Shown: positions 13,116-23,300 of the stretch, piece after piece | Numbering within the stretch: position 1 is the first letter of the stretch | How the letters are laid out: every line of letters begins with the position of its first letter | Translations under genes and position numbers: made by a program | Origin: Owenia fusiformis | Lineage: Eukaryota > Annelida > Polychaeta > Sabellida > Oweniidae | DNA: 64,000 nucleotides | Direction of reading: 5' to 3' | Assembly: GCA_903813345.2 (NCBI GenBank) | Contig: CAIIXF020000011.1 | Location: forward strand, 29,134,166 to 29,198,165 | The notes under the pieces: model-generated | Told to the model about the DNA's origin: nothing | The model's database searches: none | Seen by the model: only the letters and a program-made list of their open reading frames with translations

Positions 13116-13395
13116 ACTAATCAAAGCCTCACAACACATGCTTCAATAGAGGGCAAAAGCTACCGCCATCTTTTAATGATACACAAATTTATATCTCTGA
13201 AACATTACGGATTGAAGCTTTCTTTCAAGTTAAAGATACACTGGTACTGACCTGACCTCAACATACCACAATTATTTGAGGATCCATGATTCCACCGAAT
13301 AAGCTCACGGTATCATGAGGTCTGGTTAATACCCATGATGACCCAATTTCTACTTGAGAGTTGGTAGACAGGTACTGTAAATGAGTGAATTATTT
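13116..13395. other. Intergenic sequence, nothing recognised
   Basis: No exon, RNA gene or repeat recognised between the palindromic cluster and the MITE. Confidence 0.5.
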
Positions 13396-13404
13396 TGTCC
13401 CAGC

Positions 13405-13770
13405 TACCCTTTGCATTCGTTTGACTTCACTTCTTAAAAGAGAGCTTCGTCTTCACTCTTTCAAACTAAAATAAACCTGTGAACTCACCACCCAAATCAG
13501 TGTTCGTCGGCCAAATTTGACCGACGTTCTTTATATGGTCATTCCTTCTGACGTCATCGTTGAGCCCGGAATTGACCAATGGCATGCGCATATTTAATTA
13601 GAACGCATTTGGCGTATGTTTCTTCAAGTTCGCTGATTGGTGGAAGGTCAGTGCGTAGGTCAAAAGTGATTTAACTGTCACCGGTACCCGTCGTGGGGGC
13701 TGGGCTACTAAACTGTAATATGGTCTCTACTAGGCAGAGTGTAGTTTTACTAGACTCTGCACGCAGGGTA
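13405..13770. mobile_element. MITE family 'TACCCT', copy 1
   Basis: A 366-bp non-coding element beginning TACCCTTTGCATTCG and ending CACGCAGGGTA. It is flanked by near-identical 9-bp direct repeats: TGTCCCAGC at 13396-13404 and TGACCCAGC at 13771-13779. Near the right end is an internal hairpin (GCAGAGT...ACTCTGC). Two further copies lie at 38880-39250 and 62690-63039. Short terminal inverted repeats with 9-bp duplications are typical of Mutator-like elements; no transposase is present, so that assignment is an inference. Confidence 0.82.
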
Positions 13771-13779
13771 TGACCCAGC

Positions 13780-14248
13780 ATATTTTGTTTCCAAAACCTT
13801 AAATCCTCAACATCTATGCGCCATCTATCATTGGAAGGAAAATAAAAATAAATCTGCATTAATAGATGTCACTACTTGCAAGACCGTAAGCAGGGTCCCC
13901 GATATAACACAAGTATTCAAAGGATGCGAATGACTAGCTTGGTAAAGAGCTGGAGCATATTTATTTACCATAAAATATCAAGAATTTTGCATAATTTGTT
14001 TTCAAACTTAAAAGCAGCTTAATCTCGGAGACAATAAACCAACCTATGCAATGGTTCAATCATTTTCCTGCAGCAATTTTGGTGTAAGCAAAGTCTGACC
14101 CAAAACAAAGTTATTGAAAACAGTGAAATTAAGTTTTTCTATTATAAATTTTTACCACATTTTACACAAGTTAAACCTTAAAATGTATAATGTATCTTGA
14201 ACCCCAGTGGGTATGGGGTATCTATATATTTATTTGGATGTATACACG
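13780..14248. other. Intergenic sequence between PRDM1 and MRPS6
   Basis: AT-rich, no exon or repeat recognised. The two genes converge here, PRDM1 on + and MRPS6 on -. Confidence 0.5.
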
Positions 14249-14625
14249 GTGTCCCATGAGTAAAGATACCAAATTACTATTTGATAAGGGAAAATTTAAG
14301 ATCAGGTTTTAGCCTTCATTTTACTATATTACATTTATCACTTTACGTGACAATACTCCATTTATGGTTGCCACAGCAACCTGTATGTGCATACCTTATT
14401 GAGACAGGATTCCAATTGAATACTATTGTAGTTGTGTGAACAGCAGTGGAACTTACAAATTTTTCAAAAGATGTATGGAAAACAAAATTGATTCGCAGAA
14501 TGCACATACAGGTTGCAATGGCAACCATATATGGAATATTGTTGTGTTAAATGATAAATGTTTCATATTGTTTCCTCATCACATAATGTTATTATAGCAT
14601 AATTATCATTACTTATGGGACACTG
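14249..14625. mobile_element. Foldback element downstream of MRPS6
   Basis: Inverted arms run inward from GTGTCCCATGAGTAA (14249) and its complement TTACTTATGGGACAC (about 14610-14624). The best-conserved inner stretch pairs 14351-14392 with 14499-14543, including ACCTGTATGTGCAT with ATGCACATACAGGT. No coding potential. It is a palindromic MITE-like element of about 375 bp. Confidence 0.6.
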
Positions 14626-14886
14626 AGTAATCCTGTATGCATACGTTTCCCTACAAAATCCTGTTTCTGAAACCCAGTTATTATGTCACCACCACAAGTG
14701 GTCATCTGTCACAAATGGCAGGTGGTGACATTTTCCATCCATTTAATGTGATAAAAAAATCTTCATTTTTAACCTTATATACTTTTACAAAGAACATGAA
14801 AAGTTTCTATACTACATGTACCCTGGTAAGTGCATGCTTCTTATTATTAACAGACAACAAACATAATGTTTGATTTTTTGTTTTAA

Positions 14887-14892
14887 TTTATT
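14887..14892 (-). terminator. Poly(A) signal, MRPS6
   Basis: TTTATT on the + strand reads AATAAA on the MRPS6 strand, only about 20 nt after the stop codon. If used, the 3' UTR is very short. Other signals may exist further left. Confidence 0.4.
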
Positions 14893-14910
14893 TACACAGA
14901 TTAGCAGCAA

Positions 14911-15124
14911 TCATAACTTTTCAGTTTTCCCCATGAAACGTTTAACTTCCTTTGATTTTTCTTCAGTTAATTCTCCCCAAAAACATGGTCCATCTAAACA
15001 CGGCCTTCGAAACTCTTTTTCTTTGCGTAAAAAAGAGGGTCGAATAACGTCAATATCTCTCTCTAAATATTCCTTCATATGCTCTAGTTGTTTGCCAGAA
15101 CTGTCAAAGTTCACTATGAAGTAA
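14911..15124 (-). CDS. MRPS6 exon 3 (terminal)
   Basis: On the - strand the acceptor TCTCTTCCAG precedes 15124. The first base completes a split Asn codon, followed by YFIVNFDSSGKQLEHMKEYL, then RDIDVIRPSFLRKEKEF and a lysine-rich end before TGA at 14913-14911. RDIDVIR is identical to the human protein. Confidence 0.94.
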
Positions 15125-18100
15125 CTGGAAGAGAAAATAGTTTATTTATTATTGGCCAGGATATTACATGACCAAGTGTGTTCATATGCACAAAAGAACT
15201 ATAATTATGAATTTCATTTAAGATTGACTCCTCTTATCCATAAAAGATTTTATGATAATTTATGAGTTTTATTTTATTTTGATTTTATTTAAAATTGAAG
15301 GTGTATGTGTTCTTCACCACATTAGTAAAAGAATATAATTTCAAGGGAAACCAGAACAACGGCAACGCCAAAGCGTTGCGAATCCCATCGAACAGAAATG
15401 GCTGGCATTTTATAAAAACTAAGCGCAAATATCATAAAACAACACACCAGAAAGGCAACCATTTTCAAAATGGTTGCTCACTAGCCAAGTTGTCATCAGA
15501 AGAAATAATATGCTTTTAAGTAGCCACCTCTAAAATTTTTTGAAAAATCGCACACGTACTTGTAAAATAACACACGTAAAAATGGTGGCCATTTTTCAAA
15601 ATGGCCGACTACTCCCCAAAGTTTTATTAGACAATGTGCCATGCTTAAAGTATTCACATATCAAATATGAACAAAATCGCTCCACTACTTTTCGAGTTAT
15701 AGTAAAATACGTTAAAACGGCGGCCATTTTTCAAAATTGTTTTCAAAATGGCCGCCTTCTACCAAAAGTGTCATAGGACGGTGTGCCATGCTTATAGTAT
15801 TCACATACCAAATATGAACAAAATCACTCCACTACTTTTCGAGTTATAGTAAAATACATTAAAATGGCGGCCATTTTTCAAAATTGTTTTCAAAATGGCC
15901 GTCTTCTACCAAAAGTGTCATAGGACAGTGTGCCATGCTTATAGTATTCACATACCAAATATGAACAAAATCGCTCCACTACTTTTCGAGTTATAGTAAA
16001 ATATGTTAAGGTCTCATGGAAGTTAACAGGAAATGACAAAACAGGAAGTGAAATTTTTTTTTGCATTTTTGGACATTTTTTGAACAAAGATAACAGAGTT
16101 CTGGTTTGGCCTCCAGTCAATTTAACTATTTCCACATATCATTTACATGACCAGGATCACAATGTGCATGGTCAGAATGACCCTAAACAAGATGAAATAA
16201 CCTTTTTAGCCCTTTGAAAGTGTGACTGAAAAAAAGCTAAAAGTAGGAGCGTAGGGAAGGTCACTGAACAGAATCTTTTGAATTTTTCAGAAAATGTGCC
16301 CAATATATTGCTCTAAATGATACAATCTTTGAAAATTTGATATCATTCATAGAAAAAGAAAAAAAATGAAAAAACTGATTTGAAAAGCGATCTATTTTCC
16401 TTTTTATGACCGCCATTTTTGTTTAAGACAATTTTCTAAAATTTCAAAGATTGTATCAGTTAGAGCATTATATTGGGCACATTTTCTGAAAAATTCAAAA
16501 GATTCTGATCAGTGACTTTCCCTATGCTCCTACTTTTAGCTTTTTTTCAGTCACACTTTCAAAGGGCTAAAAAGGTTATTTCATCTTGTTTAGGGTCATT
16601 CTGACCATGCACATTGTGATCCTGGTCATGTAAATGATATGTGGAAATAGTTAAATTGACTGGAGGCCAAACCAGAACTCTGTTATCTTTGTTCAAAAAA
16701 TGTCCAAAAATGCAAAAAAAAATTTCACTTCCTGTTTTGTCATTTCCTGTTAACTTCCATGAGACCTTAAAATGGCGGCCATTTTGAAAAATGGCCGCCT
16801 TCTACCAAAAGTGTCTTTAGATAGTGTGCAATGCTTATAGTATTCACACACCAAATATGAACAAAATCGCTCCACTATTTTTTGAGTTACAGCAAAAATC
16901 GTAAAATGACGAGTAAAGGCCGCCATTTTTCAAGATGGCTGCCATGTGCTTTTTAATATCTACATTTGTAGCATTATTAATGTCCTTTATAATTTTTTTA
17001 CATTTAAAACATATTGCTATTACAGTTTTACATATTGCACCTAAATTACTGTAAAATCGCCACTAAAATGGCCGCCATTTTGAAATGAGCGGCCATTTTG
17101 GAAATCGGCTTTCGAGCAGAACTTCTACCCTCATAGGGTATATGTGTACGAAATATGAACAAAATTGGGCCAACGGTATTTGAGTTATTGCCCGGACGGA
17201 CGGACGGACGTACGGACGGACGGACGGACGGAGGCGTTCCCTATATCCCTCCGAACTTCGTTCGATGGGATAAAAAGTATATTATTTGTATGTTTTTCTA
17301 AAATATCTTTACTATTGATTATCACTGAAAATTATTTTGAGGTCTCACTGAATTTGTCATTAATTTGCCGCTACTTAATTTGACAATTGAAAGTACACTG
17401 TTAACAAATCAAAATCCACGCAAGATAAAAGACAAATACAATAAACAAAGATGTCTCTTACTTCCCCTCTGTATGTCTTTCTTTATGGGCAGACATCTTG
17501 TACGGCAAGGCACGTTTTCCTAGGTTTTCAAATGAACGTATTATTCCACCCCTTTCCAAAATCGTCTCTGCAGTCCTTTTTATGGCAGTATGTAGCAATG
17601 GCTGTAATGACAGGAACAGTGGTATCATGAAAGAGTGCATTTGCATACATTACATCAGTTTACAAATCCAGGGCTAGAACATTGCAACTCCACAGGGTGA
17701 CAAATCTTAACAAACATAATCACTGTTCCACAACTAGTGGCGTTTTTTTGGCCCACCCTGTATAAGTTAAATATAGATGTATTAGGACAGAAGGTATTAG
17801 GACATTCTCCATATTCCCCAGATATTGCTCCCCTTTGTTGTGTTTAGACTTTGGACAAGCCCAAAAGAGGGATCCAAGTGTCTCATATTTAAGAACAAGA
17901 AATCAAAAATGCTGCTAACTCTGGAGTAGGACTTCAAAATGTGTACAAATAGTGCTTGGATAGATACCAGAATGTATTAATGCAGTGTTTGAATGCAGAA
18001 GGACATTATTTTGAGTATCTTCATTGAATTTTATCTCAAATAGGATTTCACAGTTGGGTTTAGTTTTTCAGATTTTCAAGATAAGTTATGACGTCAATAT

Positions 18101-20068
18101 GAGCTCTAGTCCTGGACCAAGTGCCTCTACCATGGGGTAGTAAAAGTATGATTATAGAATTTTCTGTTTATCAATCATTCTTAAAAGTCCCTGCTGTATA
18201 GGCATATAAATTATGTAAATTGCGTAAAAATTTCAGGTGATTTCCTTTACTTAAAGCAGATATGAAATGGTGTTTTTTAACCTAAAGGAATCAATATAAT
18301 TTTTTGATAAATGTATTTGGACATATTTTCTCATCAGTAGTGTGAAAACTATTTCACTCTAACGATCGTTATAGCTGCTTAATAAGCAATATTCGAATTG
18401 GTTGTGACGTTATTGGCCCCCACGTGATCTCTCACTGGTCCCCACGTGGCCCATAACGTCATAATGCCAAATGTTTTGTTTTGGTTTACACAACAATCCT
18501 ATGGTTGCCGTGACGTTATGATTACTAAGGAACCAATAAACCAAAGCTATATTTTGTATATGACGTTACTTATCACGTGGGGGCCAATTTGATTGATCAG
18601 TTAGTTTTATTTCGTTATTTATGACCGTTAGCAGTTATCTAACATTTATTTTATAATGACTATCGCAAGAACTCTACGTTGGGCTTACAATGGAGAAAAC
18701 CGCATTTTTGTAGCTGCAAGTTGAGAAAAGCTATTTCAGTTGTCCTTTAAGAAAAAGATACAGCATTTTTATCATAAATTCTGGATCGGCCTTTGTATAA
18801 TTTAACAGTGATAGAATTTGAATAGAATATTTAATCTAAACCATTTAAAAATAGATATATGGTTTATATTAGTTTCAATTCATTTTAAAGTTGGAATGTG
18901 ATGACTGTCAGGCTACCACATTGACATCGCCCCTGTTTACCAGTAGTGTAGGCTTGATGCTGTGCAGTGGGGACATTATAGAATGTACATGTACATTAAA
19001 ATAATGAGTTGAGTGATGTAGGTAAAAGTAGATCTATGTTAATAAAAACACAAAAGTTTAATTGCAGTGATTGACAAAGGCATTGGTGATAGACAGTCAC
19101 TGTCTAATATGTCACCAGGTAGAGTGTTCCATTTAGCTATTGTCCTGGGGATGGGAAATAGCTAAAGTATTCATCCATTCTAGTTGATGGTTGTATGTAC
19201 TTAGAAGGATTACACAACCCCAGGAGATACAACTTAGTGTTGGAATTGATCTGTTGGCGAAAGTATGGAGGCACGTTGATAGCTACTAGGTTCTGCTTTC
19301 CTTTGTAAAAAAAGGAAAACTCTAGCAGCCTCTCTATGCTCCTTCAGTGACTCCCATTGTACATTGTAGGTCTTGAAAATCTTTGATGGTGCAGCGTGGT
19401 ACCCCTTGAGTGACATTTTCTTACAAAGCTGGCTGCTCTTCTCTGTACCTGCTCCAACATATCAATATATTTTTGTGGGTATGGATCCCATATTGAACTG
19501 ACATGATAGGCCAGACTAGTGACTGGTATACCTGGGCCCTGGGCCTTTATTTTTTCAGGGGATTGATGGAAGTTACGCCTGAGGAACCCAAGCACTTTAT
19601 TGGCTTTGGATACAATAGTTTGAATATGTAGTCCAGCATAATTTATTTCGGATGTCAATATCAAGCTATGGGATGTGCATTGACTGGGGAACATCATGGG
19701 CTTTCAATTGTATAAAAAATCTAGTCAAATGTACCAAGTAAAGAGCTTTTTTACTTGGTGTATTCGACTCAATTTTTTATACAGGTTATTCCCGTGCCTA
19801 TGAGAATGTGTGTTACTAACTCCAGGTTTTCTCCTAGCAAGGTGTAATTGTGGGTTATAGGGGATTTACCTTTGTGAATATTCAGCACATAGACATACAT
19901 GTAGGCCCTTGATGGATCTGGATCATCATGGATGGAATTTTTTCAGAATATTTCAATTTGGAAACATATAGAGTAATAGACTGGTTACCTTTAGAATCAT
20001 TCTTAGAATCAACCTGAACTTACCCGCTGTAGTGCTTTGTATATAAGGCAGAGTTCATACTGAGGCAT
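14911..20068 (-). CDS. MRPS6, mitochondrial small ribosomal subunit protein bS6m
   Basis: Component of the mitochondrial 28S ribosomal subunit. Three - strand exons join perfectly in phase: 20068-20024, 17601-17462 and 15124-14911, giving 132 residues (human MRPS6 has 125). The product starts MPQYELCLIYKALQR, against human MPRYELALILKAMQR. It continues with IKRTAETILERGG, FENLGKRALPYKMSAH and YFIVNFDSS, then RDIDVIRPSF, all aligned to the bacterial S6 fold. Introns are 2.4 kb and 2.3 kb. The second holds a complete GCCGCCATTTT-family transposon. The first exon and the start of exon 2 lie in the triplicated unit, so two extra first exons exist upstream. The head-to-head neighbour is SCAF4/8, with 289 bp between start codons. 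The assignment is certain from the exon-by-exon match. Confidence 0.95.
15125..15349. other. MRPS6 intron 2, 3' part
   Basis: AT-rich intron sequence between exon 3 and the large repeat element, with no other feature. Confidence 0.6.
15350..17272. mobile_element. GCCGCCATTTT-family element with 760-bp palindrome (in MRPS6 intron 2)
   Basis: Termini carry inverted TCCCATCGAAC (left near 15383-15393, right near 17260-17271). The right end has a GGAC microsatellite at 17192-17231. Inside are tandem cassettes of about 140 bp: GGCGGCCATTTT, a CTTCTACCAAAAGTGTC block and an ACAAAATCGCTCCACTACTT block. The centre is a long inverted repeat, 16008-16345 against 16428-16769, starting AAGGTCTCATGGAAGTTAAC. 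There is no transposase frame. Related copies in the opposite orientation are at 37978-38330, 48440-49008 and 63372-64000. It is a non-autonomous DNA element of unknown superfamily. Confidence 0.72.
17192..17231. repeat. (GGAC)n microsatellite
   Basis: Repeated GGAC with one interruption at the right terminus of the GCCGCCATTTT-family element. The same position carries CCGT repeats in the inverted copies near 38000 and 63411. Confidence 0.85.
17462..17601 (-). CDS. MRPS6 exon 2
   Basis: On the - strand the acceptor TGTCATTACAG precedes 17601 and the donor GTAAGAG follows 17462. It is 140 nt: 46 codons (PLLHTAIKRTAETILERGG, then IIRSFENLGKRALPYKMSAH) plus two bases. The first 43 nt (17559-17601) belong to the 5.16-kb tandem unit and recur truncated at 22723 and 27888. 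Only this copy is complete. Confidence 0.95.
19234..19697 (-). pseudogene. Non-LTR retrotransposon reverse-transcriptase C-terminal relic (unit 1)
   Basis: Two overlapping - strand frames (19344-19697 and 19234-19416) together resemble the end of a CR1/Jockey-type polyprotein. Features are IQTIVSKANKVLGFLRRNF, then SLAYHVSSIWDPY, MLEQVQRRAASFV, a frameshift near 19412, and VQWESLKEHREAARVFL. There is no upstream polymerase core. It is dead DNA inside MRPS6 intron 1. Confidence 0.75.
20024..20068 (-). CDS. MRPS6 exon 1 (unit 1)
   Basis: 15 codons from ATG: MPQYELCLIYKALQR, followed on the - strand by the donor GTAAGT. It ends in phase 0 and joins exon 2 at 17601. This is the copy nearest exon 2 and the simplest choice for the transcribed gene. 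Confidence 0.92.
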
Positions 20069-20357
20069 CTTCAGTTAAACAACGTCTACTGCTTTAGATT
20101 TATCAATGTTTAGAATAAATCTTGAAAAAGTTACATTTTTATAAGAATCACCCAAAGTCAAATAGTACATTATGTTTCATTGGCCTATCTCTTGGTGTTT
20201 CTTAAAATTCATCCAATCAGGAAAGCCCTCATAAATTTCAGAAAATTATGGGATATTGTCTCGCCATTTTGAAACACGCCACATTGATTTGCACAATGAA
20301 AATGGATTTTATTTGCTGAATTACTCGATAGATACTCTTCAAACAACATTTAGAAGT
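20069..20357. promoter_or_regulatory. Divergent MRPS6/SCAF4/8 promoter (unit 1)
   Basis: The 289 bp between the two start codons must hold both 5' UTRs and a shared promoter. It contains two CCAAT boxes in opposite orientation, ATTGG at about 20179 and CCAAT at 20213-20217. A TCGCCATTTTGAA motif near 20261 resembles YY1/E2F-type sites. No convincing TATA box is placed for either gene. Opposed CCAAT boxes in a short gap are common in animal bidirectional promoters. Confidence 0.75.
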
Positions 20358-20387
20358 ATGGAGGCTGTTCGAGCATTCAACAATGAG
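20358..20387 (+). CDS. SCAF4/8 exon 1 (unit 1)
   Basis: ATG plus nine codons, MEAVRAFNNE, then the donor GTAATA. It matches the start of human SCAF8 (MEAVKTFNSE). It ends in phase 0 and joins LSAVYEVKPPIS at 39941 across a 19.6-kb gap that contains the other two copies. Confidence 0.88.
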
Positions 20388-23300
20388 GTAATATAACACC
20401 ATCAATTGCTTTATGCCTTCCTTATTAACGGCTTTATGCGGCTAAAGTCTTGGAAAAAGCGCCATGAATTTCTTAATTTTTCTTTTTTTTTGGTCTGGAC
20501 CAACTCACTTATATAACACAAGAGTATACCCTGGATGTTACTCATAGTCCAAGTAGTCTCAGATATACTTCTTATGATGTAGTGATCCTGACTAATGGAG
20601 AGGCCAGACTGATTTTCTGAAATTGTGTTGATAGACTATGGTAATATTCAGAGGTCACATATAGGGGGTCTAACATCAACATGTGGTAATGGCGACATGA
20701 GAAATGGGGTAAATTCGACACTTACTAATTAGAAGTAGAATTTCAGTTTTTCCGCCATGTTTGATTACTTGAAAAATGAAAGTCTCGCGACCTTATCCCG
20801 TTCCCGGACTATAGTCCTGCACTGAGCGCATTCATTTGCCTGTACGATTACAACTTGGGAGAATTATCTACGCCCCTTACACTTAAGATACCTACCTCAA
20901 TGCATTATAGAACTCAAGATGTAACTTCTAATATATTGGAACCGCCGATTGTCTGGGTATATCGGCAGAACGGGAACATTTCTCTTTTTCATCGAGAGAG
21001 ATTCCATCACTTTTCAAAATGGCGGTTGGATTTAAAAGGGGAATCCCCCGTTTGGCTGTCCCGGATGTAGCCCGGAAGTACCAATATGGAGGAATTTGAC
21101 GGTTGAAATAGGTTAAATGTTACACACAAATATTGCGATCAAAAACGAAAATGTCTTCGTTCTGCCGATAAACCCAGACAATTGTAGATTCAACTACACG
21201 AAAAGAATGCTAAATTACCAAGGAATCTATTGAAGTAGGTATCTGAAGTGTAAGATGAGTAAAAAATTCTCCCATGTTGTAATCGCACAGGCAAAAGATT
21301 GAGATGTTCACAGGACCATAGTCTGGGAACGGGATAATCGCGACCCTCTTGATCCATTCTAGAAAAAACATGGCTAGAGATCCCCATAGACTATATCCTA
21401 TTTAGTCTGAATTATATTCAGACTATAAGGCACCTATGTTAAAGTTTGGTAATTATAGATATTTGTTTACATAGGAAGTGCCATTCAAAATGGCCGATTG
21501 GGTAAAATTGATTTGCACATTTGTTACTTCAACTAATGTCCATTTCACTGCTTCATTTCGTCAGTAGAACGGCAAAAATAAGAAATTTGGGAGACCATTG
21601 TGCAATAATATATGGAAAAGTATATTCATAATGTACATGAATGACATTTGTATATCTTGGATTGCTTCTAGTTTGGCTTATAAAGTGTGTGGCCTCTTAT
21701 ATTTGGATGTTTCTCTGCCATGTTATTTTCAATAAAATTAACATGGCTGAAATTCTTCAAATTACAAGACGGCACAGGCTTATTGCACAAAAAACTAAAA
21801 AATCTGAAATATACAAATGTCATTCATGTACATTAGGAATATACTTTTCCATATATTATTGCACAATGGTCTCCCAATTTCTTATTTTTGCCGTTCTACT
21901 GACGAAATGAAGCAGTGAAATGGACTCTAGCTTTATTTCCACTTGACAATACGCTGTGTTACTTTTTATTGCATTTAATTGTACCTTACTATTTAATTGA
22001 AATTTTGTAACAGTGTGTCAGATAAGGATTTTTTTCTGGTAGCCATTTTGGCCACTGGATTTCAGATACCACTGGCCAAACAGATTTTTCACTAGCCAGT
22101 ATAAAATTACGCTAACATCGCAAATTTTTAGGAAAATCATTTATTTTATCTAAAAAGTTAAGAATATGCAATTTGTCAAACTTGTGCATCCAACTATATC
22201 AAAGTATCATTTAATTCCCTAATAATAACACTATGATATGATGATGATTAAAAATGTATCACGGGCTGGGGGAGGGGGGCGGACGCATTCCCCCTCCAGA
22301 AAATTATTGATATTTAGAACCTCTTTTGTGCAAACTGAGCATGATATTCCTCATAAAAGTCAAATTTTAGGCCCTATATATAGATCTACACAGAAAAATT
22401 AATGAACAAAAATACACGTTGCTTAGTAACAGTAATTGCCGTTTTTAGCGCCGACCCCCTAATAACCATTCACCCCGCTTCACAAAGTTCAAGAAAAATC
22501 AAGGAATAACCAAGTATTATTACCGAACACACAGAAAAAATATTTTCCGAAAGAAATCAGTGGGCGATAATAGAGTACTTCATCATTACTTACACTAAAA
22601 TGCGGAAAAAGTGGCACATTTTGTAATTCAGTGCATCATCACGATAAATATCTATCATTTGGTGCTTTTCACATTATACTAAACCAATATTTTGATGATT
22701 GAAGAAGGAAATGTCCGAGTTTAAATCGTCTCTGCAGTCCTTTTTATGGCAGTATGTAGCAATGGCTGTAATGACAGGAACAGTGGTATCATGAAAGAGT
22801 GCATTTGCATACATTACATCAGTTTACAAATCCAGGGCTAGAACATTGCAACTCCACAGGGTAACAAATCTTAACAAACATAATCACTGTTCCACAACTA
22901 GTGGCGTTTTTTTGGCCCACCCTGTATAAGTTAAATATAGATGTATTAGGACAGAAGGTATTAGGACATTCTCCATATTCCCCAGATATTGCTCCCCTTT
23001 GTTGTGTTTAGACTTTGGACAAGCCCAAAAGAGGGATCCAAGTGTCTCATATTTAAGAACAAGAAATCAAAAATGCTGCTAACTCTGGAGTAGGACTTCA
23101 AAATGTGTACAAATAGTGCTTGGATAGATACCAGAATGTATTAATGCAGTGTTTGAATGCAGAAGGACATTATTTTGAGTATCTTCATTGAATTTTATCT
23201 CAAATAGGATTTCACAGTTGGGTTTAGTTTTTCAGATTTTCAAGATAAGTTATGACGTCAATATGAGCTCTAGTCCTGGACCAAGTGCCTCTACCATGGG

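Larger units (their letters stand above)
17559..22722. repeat. Tandem repeat unit 1 (5164 bp) with MRPS6/SCAF4/8 divergent promoter
   Basis: The first of three head-to-tail units. Contents in order: the first 43 nt of MRPS6 exon 2, MRPS6 intron 1 with a reverse-transcriptase relic, MRPS6 exon 1, the divergent promoter, SCAF4/8 exon 1, two foldback elements and a truncated small DNA transposon. In this unit alone MRPS6 exon 2 continues intact to the left. By eye it differs from units 2 and 3 at only three places: G at 17699, C at 18639 and one fewer A near 22410. Confidence 0.95.

Noticed and set aside
20855-21910. Frames of 65-89 codons repeated in all three units
   Set aside because: They read the arms and loops of two foldback elements. 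Their threefold recurrence comes from the tandem duplication, not selection.
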